This document shows positions 1 to 7,578 of a stretch of 40,900 nucleotides of DNA, one piece after another. Each line of letters opens with the position of its first letter. The first letter of the stretch is position 1. A model generated the notes under the pieces. It was not told the origin of the DNA and did no database searches. It saw nothing but the letters and a program-made list of their open reading frames with translations. Source of the DNA: DATKIY01 sp035543875 (GTDB lineage: Bacteria; Actinomycetota; Actinomycetes; JAHEKZ01); NCBI GenBank assembly GCA_035543875.1, contig DATKIY010000217.1:1-40900 (forward strand), given 5' to 3'. The position numbers and the translations under genes are program-made.

Positions 1-407
1 ACTTCGAAGGTCCTGCCACGAATCGTGGGCAGAATGAAGAAGTCGCCGTCGATCGCGGAGACAGCGTGCGGCGCTTGGTTCTTCACCATCTCGCCAGTCT
101 TGGTTCGCGTACCTATGTGTGATCGAAGCAAGGTGGGGTACGCCTTGCGTGGGTACACACCCATCACGACTTTGGCGCTCTGGTCGTATGTCGTCCCTAC
201 CGGATAGTTGACGCTGGCTGAGTAGCGTTTGATCATGCTGTGGCCAGCAAATGGTTGGTTGCTCTCGAAGTGAAGTCTCTTCACACCCACGTGACACGGA
301 CTACCTGCTGTCGCGACGTTGGGCACGGCAGCGGCCAAGCCAGCAACTACAGCTGCCGACGTGAGGAACACCAGGGTTCGATGTCTCGGGTGTCTTTGCT
401 GAAACAT
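1..407 (-). CDS. Secreted protein, 5' part of gene, possibly phosphodiester glycosidase (NAGPA)-like
   Basis: The reverse strand is open from an ATG at 405-407 to the left edge, so about 135 N-terminal residues are visible and the C-terminus lies outside the window. A purine-rich GAGGGAGGA ribosome binding site sits just before the ATG. The protein starts with a basic stretch (MFQQRHPRHR), a hydrophobic segment and an Ala-rich cleavage region ending near VATAGSPC, so it is very probably exported. Near residue 123 the motif VSAIDGDFF resembles the A-[IV]-N-G-[GD]-F-F signature of the phosphodiester glycosidase (NAGPA) family, which would make it an exported sugar-phosphodiester hydrolase. That function is inferred from one short motif. 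The export call is stronger. Confidence 0.7.
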   Translation of the reverse strand, partial: MFQQRHPRHRTLVFLTSAAVVAGLAAAVPNVATAGSPCHVGVKRLHFESNQPFAGHSMIKRYSASVNYPVGTTYDQSAKVVMGVYPRKAYPTLLRSHIGTRTKTGEMVKNQAPHAVSAIDGDFFILPTIRGRTFE

Positions 408-755
408 GTTCCTCCCTCGTGAGGGTGGACGAGTTTTCAGTGAAGTTCCACAAAATAGCCCACGCTAACCGGGGAAATGCAACCCTCTCGCGCCATCGTT
501 TTTAGCCAGTTACGTCGTGGACATCTGTCACTACAGAATGTGAACGCAATGGCTGTAGCCCCGGCCGTCGCAGTGCGTTGTAAAAATGGGGATGCAGCGG
601 CGCTGTGCGTCGCCGAGTAACTGTCGCCGCACTCTCGGTGATTCTTACGGACACGTAAACTTGTCCAACTTCAAGTGATCGTTGTCTGAATAGCGAGACC
701 GTTTTTGGTTCACTATCAGGCCGCGGAGTGGGAGCAACAGCTGAGTTGATGATGG
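408..755. other. Non-coding stretch with promoter-like site for the leftward gene
   Basis: I find no convincing gene here. Read on the reverse strand, TATTTT at 452-457 is a reasonable -10 element about 45 nt upstream of the leftward ATG at 407, but no strong -35 lies at ideal spacing. The remainder is the 5' flank of the broken rightward gene starting at 756. Short ORFs overlapping this stretch look spurious. Confidence 0.35.
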
Positions 756-1328
756 ATGCCAAATGAATCCAGTGACGGGGCGAGTAGTCGGCGCCGCCTT
801 TCTGTCATTGGGGTGTCGTTGTTGCTTTTCGCAGGTGGCGGCACGAGTTCTGCCGCGGGGCCATAGATCAGCTTGATCTCGCAGAGCACGGACGGCACGC
901 GAGCTGATCTGCCTAGTTTCGACGCGAGCTCGACGCCCGACGGCCGCTAGGTCGTGTTCTACTGCGAGTCGGACAACCTTGTTCCCGATGGACTCGGCCA
1001 CACCGACATCTTTCTGCGCGACACCGTGGCGGGAACCACCGAGCTCATCTCGGCGAACGAGGCTGGCACCCGAGCTAATAGCTTCAGCCGCTCGCCAGTC
1101 ATCTCCGAGGACGGTCGCTACATCCCTTATATGTCCGCAGCCACCGGCCTCGTTTCGCAGGCGACGGTCGGCTCAAATGCGTATCTGTATGACCGTACGA
1201 CAGACGAGACGACCCTGCCGTCGGTAGCCGCGCCAGGTGCTTACTGCAGTCGGGAACGGGATTCGGATTCACTAACGACGCCGCAGCGCCTCCCTAGCGT
1301 CACACCGAGTCGCCCCGACCGGACCTGA
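756..1328 (+). pseudogene. Broken PD40/beta-propeller secreted protein, N-terminal fragment
   Basis: From the ATG at 756 the frame reads a signal peptide (RRRLSVIGVSLLLFAGGGTSSA), then repeats of the kind x-DGRxVxFxSxxxNLVPxDxxGxxDxFLRDxxxGTT typical of actinobacterial PD40/TolB-like proteins. Two in-frame TAG codons (864-866 and 948-950) interrupt it, at the signal-peptide end and inside the first DGR motif. The repeat pattern continues in the same frame across both stops, so this is decay and not a new start. Two repeats are readable (ending RDTVAGTTE and YDRTTDETT); the third dissolves after about 1240. The missing part probably continues at 2509-3138. Confidence 0.7.
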
Positions 1329-1348
1329 ATCCGGGGAGGCCATACCCG

Positions 1349-2131
1349 TCACGGCCCTGCAGCGACAAGGACTGTTTCGCAATCAGCCGTCACGGAATCG
1401 CGAGCGTCGACATATGCCACGTCGTCGTTGCCTGGGCCGCAGTCGACGTTGTCGGTGTAACCGTCCTGTGCGTACATGATGTCATCACCGGCCTGGCCCA
1501 ACAGGACGTCCTTGTTACCGGACCCCTTGATGCGGTCATCGCCGTCGCCACCTTCGAGGCGGTCCGCTCCGTACTTGCCGTTGAGGAAATCCACCCCACG
1601 CCCACCGAAGAGGATGTCGCCATGATGGCGCCTCCACCCAGGGGACCCCACTAGTCGGTCGCGGCCCCGTCCACCGTAAAGCGTGTTGCGGCCACCAAGG
1701 GATCCGCCGTACAGGTGGTCATTGCCCAAACCGCCGACCAAGGTGTCAACACCTTCGCCGTCGGCGAAGCTCACGATATCGTCGCCACGGCCACCGGACG
1801 CCCAATCCCTTCCCTTCCCGTCGTATACGTGGTCATCCCCAGGGCCGCCGCGAATCGTGTCAGCACCGTTGCGGCCGTAGCCCACATCATTACCACCCAA
1901 AAGACACACATGGTTGTCACGGCGGTTGGCCGAGATCTCGTCGCTGCCCTGGGTCCCCGTAAACGCCAGATCACACGACGCCCGGACCGCCAAACCCGAT
2001 GCTGGACCGGTCAGCCCAAGCAACACCGAACCCATGGCTGTGCCTATCACCAGCCAACGGCCAACGCGACCCAAGGAAGGCAAGCGAGAACACGTTGCCC
2101 GCGCGGTGCCTACCTCCGCGAGACTACGCAT
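1349..2131 (-). CDS. Secreted RTX-type calcium-binding repeat protein
   Basis: About 260 residues from the ATG at 2129-2131 (MRSLAEVG). A TTG twelve codons upstream also opens the frame but has no ribosome binding site. An N-terminal hydrophobic segment (WLVIGTAMGSVLLGLTGPAS) suggests Sec export. The rest consists of nonapeptide-like repeats of the form GGxGxDxLxG, for example GGPGDDHVYDG and GGDGDDRIKG, the calcium-binding beta-roll of the haemolysin-type (RTX) family. The C-terminus, CGPGNDDVAYVDARDSV followed by DCETV, is a common ending of actinobacterial members. No enzymatic domain is visible, so a structural or adhesive extracellular role is likely. It sits between the two pieces of a broken PD40 gene and points the other way. 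Confidence 0.8.
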   Translation of the reverse strand: MRSLAEVGTARATCSRLPSLGRVGRWLVIGTAMGSVLLGLTGPASGLAVRASCDLAFTGTQGSDEISANRRDNHVCLLGGNDVGYGRNGADTIRGGPGDDHVYDGKGRDWASGGRGDDIVSFADGEGVDTLVGGLGNDHLYGGSLGGRNTLYGGRGRDRLVGSPGWRRHHGDILFGGRGVDFLNGKYGADRLEGGDGDDRIKGSGNKDVLLGQAGDDIMYAQDGYTDNVDCGPGNDDVAYVDARDSVTADCETVLVAAGP

Positions 2132-2508
2132 TGCAGAGGTATACCTCACCGAGTCCAACACCAGCAAGGGCCGAGAGTGCCCGTGGCTGGCACCGTGCCA
2201 GCCAAGTGCCAGATTGCACCTACATCGTCGACACAGTCTCGCTCCAGGGTCCCATCAAGCACGGATGGTCAAGCGAGGTGCGGAGGGCTGCTACCAGAAA
2301 TCGTTAGGGAGTTGTAGAGAGTGGATCGTTTCGGGCTGTTCGATGAAGATGCGGAACCTCTCCACGACACGGGCTCGGACAGCCGGAGACGTTAGCACCG
2401 TCGAACTCGATGGTTCCGGGTCAAAACGATTTGATACTTCGTGCTCGATCACCCCTATCAGCACATGTATGTCTGAATCGTAGGCATCTCCGGCATGTGC
2501 TCCTCCTG
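2132..2508. other. Non-coding stretch between RTX gene and PD40 fragment
   Basis: This holds the promoter side of the leftward RTX gene and the junction to the second PD40 fragment. The open frames here (for example a 189-codon rightward one from 1914) mostly run antisense to the RTX gene and contain no recognisable domain, so I do not call a gene. I see no insertion-sequence inverted repeats that would explain how the RTX gene came to lie inside the broken gene. Confidence 0.35.
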
Positions 2509-3138
2509 TGGACTGACGGAGGCAAAGTATCCAAGTGCATGTTGACTGGGTCCGACAAACTCATTGACAAATGACTCCAATGGCTTCACGGACGCATTTG
2601 TCCGCGATCGCGCGGCGAAGAAGACCGAACTTGTGTCGGTGAATGGGGACGGTAAGCAGGCGACCGCTAACACCAACTGGCAGCCGAACATTGCTGGTGG
2701 CGGACGCTTCGTCACCTTTGCCTCAGCGGCGGACAACCTCGGTGGCGTCGACAACCACAACACCGCGGACGTCTTCATCCATGACCGCGAAACCGGCGCA
2801 ACCAAGCTCGTTTCCAAAACAGATCAAGGGGTAAGCGGAACCGGTACCGCACCGCTGATCAGCGTCGATGGCAGCTCGATCCTCTTCACTCGTCCGGAGC
2901 GCTGCTTCCCGCCGACCTAAATGGCGCCTACGCCGACGTCTACCTTTGGGATCGGGTCAATCAGCAGATGCATCACATCTCAACGCCTCTTACTGGGACG
3001 CAGGAGATGAGGGTAAGTCAGGCGAGCGGCATCTCAGCGGATGGTCGGTTCGCGTTCTTCCTCAGCGCGGCGAACAACCTCATACCCAACGACACGAACA
3101 TCAACGACGACCTGTTCATGTTGGACCGGACAGGTTGA
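2509..3138 (+). pseudogene. Broken PD40/beta-propeller protein, C-terminal fragment
   Basis: Conceptual translation gives the second half of one PD40 repeat and three further repeats, for example NDSNGFTDAFVRDR, HNTADVFIHDRETG, NGAYADVYLWDR and NDTNINDDLFMLDRTG, ending at TGA 3136-3138. Two single-base frameshifts are needed: one near 2565 (joining SDKLI to TNDSNG) and one near 2890 (joining ILFT to SSGALLPADLNG). With the fragment at 756-1328 it would form one six-repeat secreted protein of about 400 residues, typical of the family. Two neighbouring decayed paralogues are the alternative. Confidence 0.7.
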
Positions 3139-3188
3139 GTCGAGACCGCTAGGCGTTATTGGTCCAGGCTCCAACACGAGCCCTTGCT

Positions 3189-3737
3189 TTAGAGGAACCA
3201 CCCGTGTGTTGGGGCGCGATCTGGGTGGGCTGGGTGATTCAGCGAGTATGAGCGCACACGCCATCGGACGTGTCTGGTTGGGTGAATTGTCGACAGTCGA
3301 ATGCGGCACCGCGCGACCTTTCCATGCTGGACGAAACGTCCCCTGGGTGGGTGTAGTTGATGTTTTGGCTGCTTTCTCTCCACGTAGCAGCCAGCGCCGT
3401 TTAGGTCGGCGTTTACGAGAGTCATGCGAAAGTCCGGTTTGTTTCCATGCCTGGAGTCAAGTCCAACCTGCATCCGCCAGTAGTTGCCTAGCTTGCGGTA
3501 CACGCGGACGCGGATGACCAGAACCCGGTGATCCGACATCTTCACAACGCGCCTTGACGTCAGTTGAATATCTGGCGATGGCCCCTCAGGGAAATCCCGC
3601 TGATCCCAGCCGGTTTCGCTGTATTTGATAGTGCCATCCCCGCCAGTCGTGGCCGCAGAAACCGTTCCAGGTTCCATTCCGGTCACTAGCACGATGAGGC
3701 AGGTGAGGGCGCTGCCCAACTTGTTCCGACATTTCAT
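3189..3737 (-). CDS. Secreted protein of unknown function
   Basis: The ATG at 3735-3737 is preceded by GGGAG at 6-nt spacing, which favours it over a TTG four codons upstream. The 182-residue product has a Lys/Arg-rich start, a hydrophobic core (ALTCLIVLVTG) and a likely signal peptidase site near VSA-ATTGG. The mature part is basic and Trp/Arg-rich (GWDQRDFPEGP, VLVIRVRVYRKLG) and includes a segment that resembles a beta-sandwich strand pattern. I recognise no named domain. Its neighbours are also exported proteins. Confidence 0.7.
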   Translation of the reverse strand: MKCRNKLGSALTCLIVLVTGMEPGTVSAATTGGDGTIKYSETGWDQRDFPEGPSPDIQLTSRRVVKMSDHRVLVIRVRVYRKLGNYWRMQVGLDSRHGNKPDFRMTLVNADLNGAGCYVERKQPKHQLHPPRGRFVQHGKVARCRIRLSTIHPTRHVRWRVRSYSLNHPAHPDRAPTHGWFL

Positions 3738-4037
3738 CGCAACTCCCAACTTGACGTCAACCGACCTTCACGCGAATCTTTGCCGCGGTTTGTTGGCGAC
3801 TGTCATTAAGCGACGTGACGTGAATGCTCACATTTAACTGAGAGTCGGGCTGGGCGTACGAGTGGTCTGTTGCGCGGGAACCTACTCTGGTTAGTTCATG
3901 GTGTGAAGCCTTGGCGCTCGCGGGGAAGTTCCAGCGGCGCAGCGAAATCGTGGTTGAACCGTTGTCGAAACTTGGCTCAGGCATCCGACTGACGGGTTAC
4001 ATTGCTCGTCAACAAGCTTTGGTGAACGGGGACCTCG
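3738..4037. other. Intergenic, divergent promoters
   Basis: This is 300 bp between a leftward secreted-protein gene and a rightward RTX gene, so it should hold both promoters. I could not pick a convincing -35/-10 pair. A 75-codon leftward frame (3757-3984) has no ribosome binding site and no family signature, and I treat it as spurious. Confidence 0.3.
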
Positions 4038-4601
4038 ATGCCACGGTTACGACTTAGCGCCTGCGCCGCAGCAATCCTCCTGCTAGCCGTTGGTGCGCAA
4101 TTCCCAACGTCGATCGCGTCCGCCGTGAGGAGTCATCAAAAGTGCACCATCACAGGGACAGGACACCGTGACCATCTGGAAGGCACGTCAGGGAAAGATG
4201 TCATCTGCGGGCGCGGTGGACGAGACCACATCGTAGGTCGCGGCGGGGAGGACATCATTCGCGGTGGTGGCGCAGACGACTATGTCGATGGTGGATTCGG
4301 ATCTGATGTTCTGCAGGCGGGCCGAGGCGACGACGCGGTTGCGGGCGGCGGTGGGGGAGACCGGTTGGTGGGCAGAACCGGTTGGGATCGAATCAGCGGC
4401 GGGGATGGTCACGACTCGTTTTCCGGTGGACATGGTTGGGACTGTCTCGATGCCAAGGATGGCGTTAGGGACTCGCTGCACGGTGGTTCTGGCAATGACT
4501 GGTCGTACTCCGATCGAGGTCTTGGAAGTCACCCTGCGGACTTGAGAAGAGACGTTGAACATGAAGAGGCGTTCTGTCCCGAACATCCGGCAGCTTCGTG
4601 A
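4038..4601 (+). CDS. Secreted RTX-type calcium-binding repeat protein
   Basis: The 187-residue protein starts at ATG 4038 behind a GGGGAC purine stretch. It has a signal peptide (LRLSACAAAILLLAVGAQ, cleavage near ASA), then a run of GGxGxDxxxGG repeats such as GRGGRDHIVGRGGEDIIRGG and GGDGHDSFSGGHG, the calcium-binding RTX beta-roll. It is shorter than the RTX protein at 1349-2131 and lacks that gene's terminal DCETV ending; instead it ends in an acidic/His segment (DVEHEEAFCPEHPAAS). The two genes are family members but not a recent duplication. An extracellular structural role is inferred. Confidence 0.8.
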   Translation: MPRLRLSACAAAILLLAVGAQFPTSIASAVRSHQKCTITGTGHRDHLEGTSGKDVICGRGGRDHIVGRGGEDIIRGGGADDYVDGGFGSDVLQAGRGDDAVAGGGGGDRLVGRTGWDRISGGDGHDSFSGGHGWDCLDAKDGVRDSLHGGSGNDWSYSDRGLGSHPADLRRDVEHEEAFCPEHPAAS

Positions 4602-4618
4602 CCGGCTAGGCGCTTACT

Positions 4619-5143
4619 TCACTGAACTAGTTGCGCCGGGCAACTCCACACCAGCCCGCGCATCGCGTCGCGAGTGAACTTCGCTGGCCGGCCCGTGGCG
4701 CCATCGACCACTTTGGCAGAACAGCCAACCATCGGCCAACGAGATCGGACGACTTTGGTGAGCTCGGGGCCAATGCCACCGATGCATTCGGCAGGAGCCT
4801 GGCTCACAAGTACCGAAATCGTGGTGACCCGCGTCGCTTCGGCCATGCCGGAAGTCAGTTGCTTGGATCGGCGCACGTTGACTTCACGAAACGGTTGGCA
4901 CATTGACGTGGGCAATTCAATCTTGAGCGCGTGTCCCTCGTGGCGGACGGCTATTACCGTAAACCGCTGTTTGATCTGTGATGACGGATCCGAAGATGCC
5001 GTATCTGTCATCGGACTCACGCTGTGTGATTTGGCAGGTGTTGGTTGCTCGCTCAACGGAGTTGGCGTCCCGCTGCAGCCGGCGGTGAGGATCGCAAGGC
5101 AGACTCCGACGGCGCCTAGCTGAACCCCGAGCAGGTCTGGCAT
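4619..5143 (-). CDS. Putative lipoprotein of unknown function
   Basis: The ATG at 5141-5143 is chosen because GTAGGAG precedes it (5148-5154). The 174-residue product carries a type II signal peptide with lipobox LTAGC, lipidated Cys near residue 23, followed by a Ser/Thr/Pro-rich linker typical of actinobacterial lipoproteins. The folded part (about residues 55-174) has four or more Cys residues (SMCQPF, AECIGG, VGCSAK, WSCPAQ), which suggests disulphides in an extracytoplasmic domain. I recognise no family. It converges on the RTX gene, with stop codons 17 bp apart. Confidence 0.75.
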   Translation of the reverse strand: MPDLLGVQLGAVGVCLAILTAGCSGTPTPLSEQPTPAKSHSVSPMTDTASSDPSSQIKQRFTVIAVRHEGHALKIELPTSMCQPFREVNVRRSKQLTSGMAEATRVTTISVLVSQAPAECIGGIGPELTKVVRSRWPMVGCSAKVVDGATGRPAKFTRDAMRGLVWSCPAQLVQ

Positions 5144-5306
5144 GTCGCTCCTACCGGCCGAGATATCTTTGCTGTCGGACGCCATGGCCAGGCATCCGGT
5201 TCCGCCGTCACTCCAACCGCTGACCGGCCGTGAGCCGAATGGCGGATACCCGAACTTCGTTTGGCTCGGTAGAAATTAGGTGCCCTGAAAAGGGACTCGG
5301 GGGAGT

Positions 5307-5345
5307 GGCTCCGCCGAGATTTGGGGGTGTTCCCTCGGCGGGGCC
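5307..5345 (-). terminator. Hairpin, candidate terminator of the ABC operon
   Basis: GGCTCCGCCGAG (5307-5318) pairs with CTCGGCGGGGCC (5334-5345) over 12 bp with one G-T wobble and a 15-nt loop. It lies 48 nt downstream of the permease stop codon and upstream of the lipoprotein start. No T-run follows on either strand, which is common in GC-rich genomes. A second short palindrome, CCCGCGCGCGGG at 5376-5387, lies directly after the permease stop. Confidence 0.5.
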
Positions 5346-5392
5346 GCCCATTTTCCCAAAGATCTTGCATTGATACCCGCGCGCGGGAGTGA

Positions 5393-6148
5393 CTAGTCGT
5401 AGTGACGCATCGTGCGCACGTTGATGAACAGCATCAGGCCGACGAAGCCCGCAGCCACCAGGAAACCCCGGCTGATGACCACCCAGTTGAAGTCTTCAAG
5501 AATGAGTGAACGCATCGCTTCCATGACGTAGGTAACTGGGTTCAACGTTGCGGCGATCTCCATCGGACGCGTGAGCAACTCGCGCGGTACGAAGTTTGGC
5601 GTGAGAAACAGAAGCGGAAAGAAGACCAACCCGGCAGAGTTTGTCGCTGCGGCGCTGCGGGTTTTCAAGGCGACGAACTGCAGAAATCCCGAGTAGCCGA
5701 CAGCCCAGCCAGCCGTGAGCGCCAACAGCAGTAGGAAACCAAAGACTCCGCTCGCGATTCGGATTCCGAACGGCAGCGCCACCAACACCAGCAGCGTTGT
5801 CATGCCCAGCGACTTCACGGCCTCGGCCGACAAGCGGCCAAGGGCGAGCGACGAACGCGAAACTGGTGCGGCCCGTAACTTGTCGAAGTAGCCGTTCTCG
5901 ATCTCTTCCACCAAGTAGAGCGCGGCCGTGCCGAACGAGGCTGCCAACAGGAGTGTGATGGGCAGCTGGAACGCCGCGTAGTTCTGACCCTTGAGGAAGG
6001 CGGTGGAGTCAGTGGGGAAGATCTTTGCCGCCTGGCCGACATTGACCACCAAGAAGAACAGCGGGATCAACAAGGTCGGCAGGAGCGCATCTGGGGTTCG
6101 TTTGGCCTCACGAAGAGCTCGCTCACCCAGCACCATGGTCTGGCTCAT
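5393..6148 (-). CDS. ABC-2 type transporter permease (DrrB-like)
   Basis: The 251-residue membrane protein has about six hydrophobic segments and the layout of the ABC-2/DrrB permease family. An N-terminal cytoplasmic ERALREAKRTPDALLPTLL segment precedes the first membrane span, and the conserved core region follows (ENGYFDKLRAAPVSRSSLALGR). Such permeases pair with a DrrA-type ATPase to export lipids, antibiotics or other hydrophobic compounds. Its start overlaps the stop of the upstream ATPase gene by 4 nt, which implies translational coupling. The substrate cannot be read from the sequence. A near-repeat of the signature in other frames is only a shadow. Confidence 0.88.
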   Translation of the reverse strand: MSQTMVLGERALREAKRTPDALLPTLLIPLFFLVVNVGQAAKIFPTDSTAFLKGQNYAAFQLPITLLLAASFGTAALYLVEEIENGYFDKLRAAPVSRSSLALGRLSAEAVKSLGMTTLLVLVALPFGIRIASGVFGFLLLLALTAGWAVGYSGFLQFVALKTRSAAATNSAGLVFFPLLFLTPNFVPRELLTRPMEIAATLNPVTYVMEAMRSLILEDFNWVVISRGFLVAAGFVGLMLFINVRTMRHYD

Positions 6149-6945
6149 GCCTGCACCTCCTGGACTTCGCCTGCGCCGCGTTCTCGATTGCGCCCGGTGA
6201 CGTCGAGGAAGACGTCGTCGAGGCTCGGTTCGGTCTCGAGTCCGCGTCGCGTTTTGAGCTCAGACTTCAACTGGCTCGGGCTTCCTTCGCGAACAATCAA
6301 ACCGCCGTCGATAATCGCAAGACGCTCGCACAACTGATCTGCTTCTTCTAGGTACTGAGTGGTTAGGAACACGGTGGTGCCGCGGTGGTTAATGCGTCGA
6401 ACTTCATCCCAAACCACCAATCGGCTGGCTGGGTCGAGACCGGTGGTTGGTTCGTCGAGGAACAGGACATCGGGCTCATGGACGAGCGCTGACGCAAGGT
6501 CGAGGCGTCGCTTCATGCCTCCCGAGTAACCCTTGATGAGCCGATCGGCGGCGTCCACCAGCTCGACAAGCTCAAGGAGTTCTTCTGCTCGCTGGCTTGC
6601 TGTAGTTCTAGACATACCGAACAGGCGTGCTTGAAGGACCAACAGCTCTCTTCCGGTCTGCCGGGGATCGAGTCCGGCCTCCTGCAGGGCGACGCCAATC
6701 TTTCGACGTGCTTCGTCGGGCTCTTTCTCGACATCGACACCCGCGACGCGAGCGATGCCAGCCGTGATTTTGGTGAGTGTGGTGAGCATGCGAACGGTGG
6801 TTGATTTTCCGGCGCCATTGGGGCCGAGGAATCCGAAGATCTCACCGGCTGCCACCGCCAGATCTACGCCACGCACTGCTTCGATCGATTCGCCCTTGGC
6901 GCTGAAGGTCTTTACCAGGCCGTGGGCCTCCACTGCTGTAGTCAT
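6145..6945 (-). CDS. ABC transporter ATP-binding protein (DrrA-like)
   Basis: The 266-residue protein has a full nucleotide-binding domain: Walker A GPNGAGKST (residues 41-49), ABC signature YSGGMKRR, Walker B VLFLDEPTTGLDP, and the switch-histidine region normally supplied by the H-loop (here VFLTTQYLEEADQ, where the loop residue is Gln, as in DrrA proteins). The C-terminal extension with PSLDDVFLDVTG is typical of the DrrA daunorubicin-resistance subfamily. With the permease it forms a two-gene exporter read leftward. It may export a lipid or small hydrophobic molecule; drug resistance is only one option. Confidence 0.92.
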   Translation of the reverse strand: MTTAVEAHGLVKTFSAKGESIEAVRGVDLAVAAGEIFGFLGPNGAGKSTTVRMLTTLTKITAGIARVAGVDVEKEPDEARRKIGVALQEAGLDPRQTGRELLVLQARLFGMSRTTASQRAEELLELVELVDAADRLIKGYSGGMKRRLDLASALVHEPDVLFLDEPTTGLDPASRLVVWDEVRRINHRGTTVFLTTQYLEEADQLCERLAIIDGGLIVREGSPSQLKSELKTRRGLETEPSLDDVFLDVTGRNRERGAGEVQEVQA

Positions 6946-7061
6946 GCGCGGGACCTTATGCGGCTGGTCCGACAGTGGGTCAAATCATTTGAACTGAGAC
7001 ACCGTTCGACGTCACGCCGAGCCAGATTCAGACCTGGAAGATGTGGGATGAACAGATTGGG

Positions 7062-7095
7062 ACCCCGCTGCCGACGGGGGATGCAGCAGCGGGGT
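7062..7095. other. Perfect 10-bp hairpin in the leader of the ABC operon
   Basis: ACCCCGCTGC (7062-7071) and GCAGCGGGGT (7086-7095) are perfect inverted repeats around a 14-nt loop. An A6 run (7100-7105) follows on the plus strand. The hairpin lies 117 nt upstream of the ATPase start codon, so it could be a structured 5' leader, an operator, or a factor-independent stop for transcription from outside. No gene that would need a terminator ends here. Confidence 0.35.
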
Positions 7096-7304
7096 TGAGA
7101 AAAAACTAGCGCTTCACGCCCAGAAATGCAGTTGAATGGGCAAATAGGATGGTTCGTGGCGGATGACTCCAACGTCCTCCGCGATTGCGTAATCGGCCGA
7201 CGATCGCGTGTCAGTCTGGGACTTGGGCCCAATGTGTAGTCGTTCGGACGTTCCGTCACAGTTGCTGATCACGCCGTCTGGCGGTGAGCCCAACTAATAG
7301 GGCG

Positions 7305-7310
7305 TACTGT
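7305..7310 (+). promoter_or_regulatory. -10 element TACTGT, leaderless start
   Basis: TACTGT fits the actinobacterial -10 consensus TANNNT and ends exactly 6 nt before the ATG at 7317, with no Shine-Dalgarno between. This places the transcription start at or next to the A of the start codon, the usual arrangement for leaderless actinobacterial mRNAs. Confidence 0.55.
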
Positions 7311-7316
7311 CGACAC

Positions 7317-7517
7317 ATGAATAGCAATCAAGCAACGCAGACCGGCAACGATCTCTCCGAGTACCGAACAGCCGTGGAGAGGTTGGCCGAATTCCTGAAG
7401 ACGATCGAGGGACAGCCGCTCACGGACGAGAAGCGCGATCAACTCAAGGCGCTCCAGGTGGCTGAGCGCATGGCTAAGAAGCAGCACAAAGAAGGACTGG
7501 CTGACGACTTCGACTAG
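7317..7517 (+). CDS. Small helical protein of unknown function
   Basis: The 66-residue product starts with MNSNQATQTGNDLSEYR. The ATG at 7317 is preferred to an upstream start at 7284 because a TACTGT -10 lies 6 nt before it. The sequence is charged and looks fully alpha-helical, with heptad-like spacing of Leu/Ile/Ala (YRTAVERLAEFLKTIEG, DQLKALQVAERMAKKQHK) and an acidic tail (DDFD). No Cys and no membrane segment. It converges on the lysyl oxidase gene (62 bp apart). I do not recognise a family. Confidence 0.6.
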   Translation: MNSNQATQTGNDLSEYRTAVERLAEFLKTIEGQPLTDEKRDQLKALQVAERMAKKQHKEGLADDFD

Positions 7518-7578
7518 TCGAAGTCAGCTCCACCCGTAGGTGACGCTGCAGATTTGCTGAGTGTGGTTGTGCGGCGAC

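Larger units (their letters stand above)
6946..7316. other. Intergenic, divergent promoter region
   Basis: This is 371 bp between the leftward ABC operon and a rightward small gene. It contains the hairpin at 7062-7095 and the leaderless promoter at 7305-7310. A 105-codon leftward frame spanning most of it (6942-7259) has no ribosome binding site or recognisable motif and is rich in Arg, Pro and Cys in a pattern typical of spurious frames, so I reject it. Confidence 0.4.

Noticed and set aside
5376..5387. CCCGCGCGCGGG as terminator of the ABC operon
   Set aside because: The stem is only 6 bp with no loop, so it cannot form a stable hairpin; the hairpin at 5307-5345 is the better candidate.
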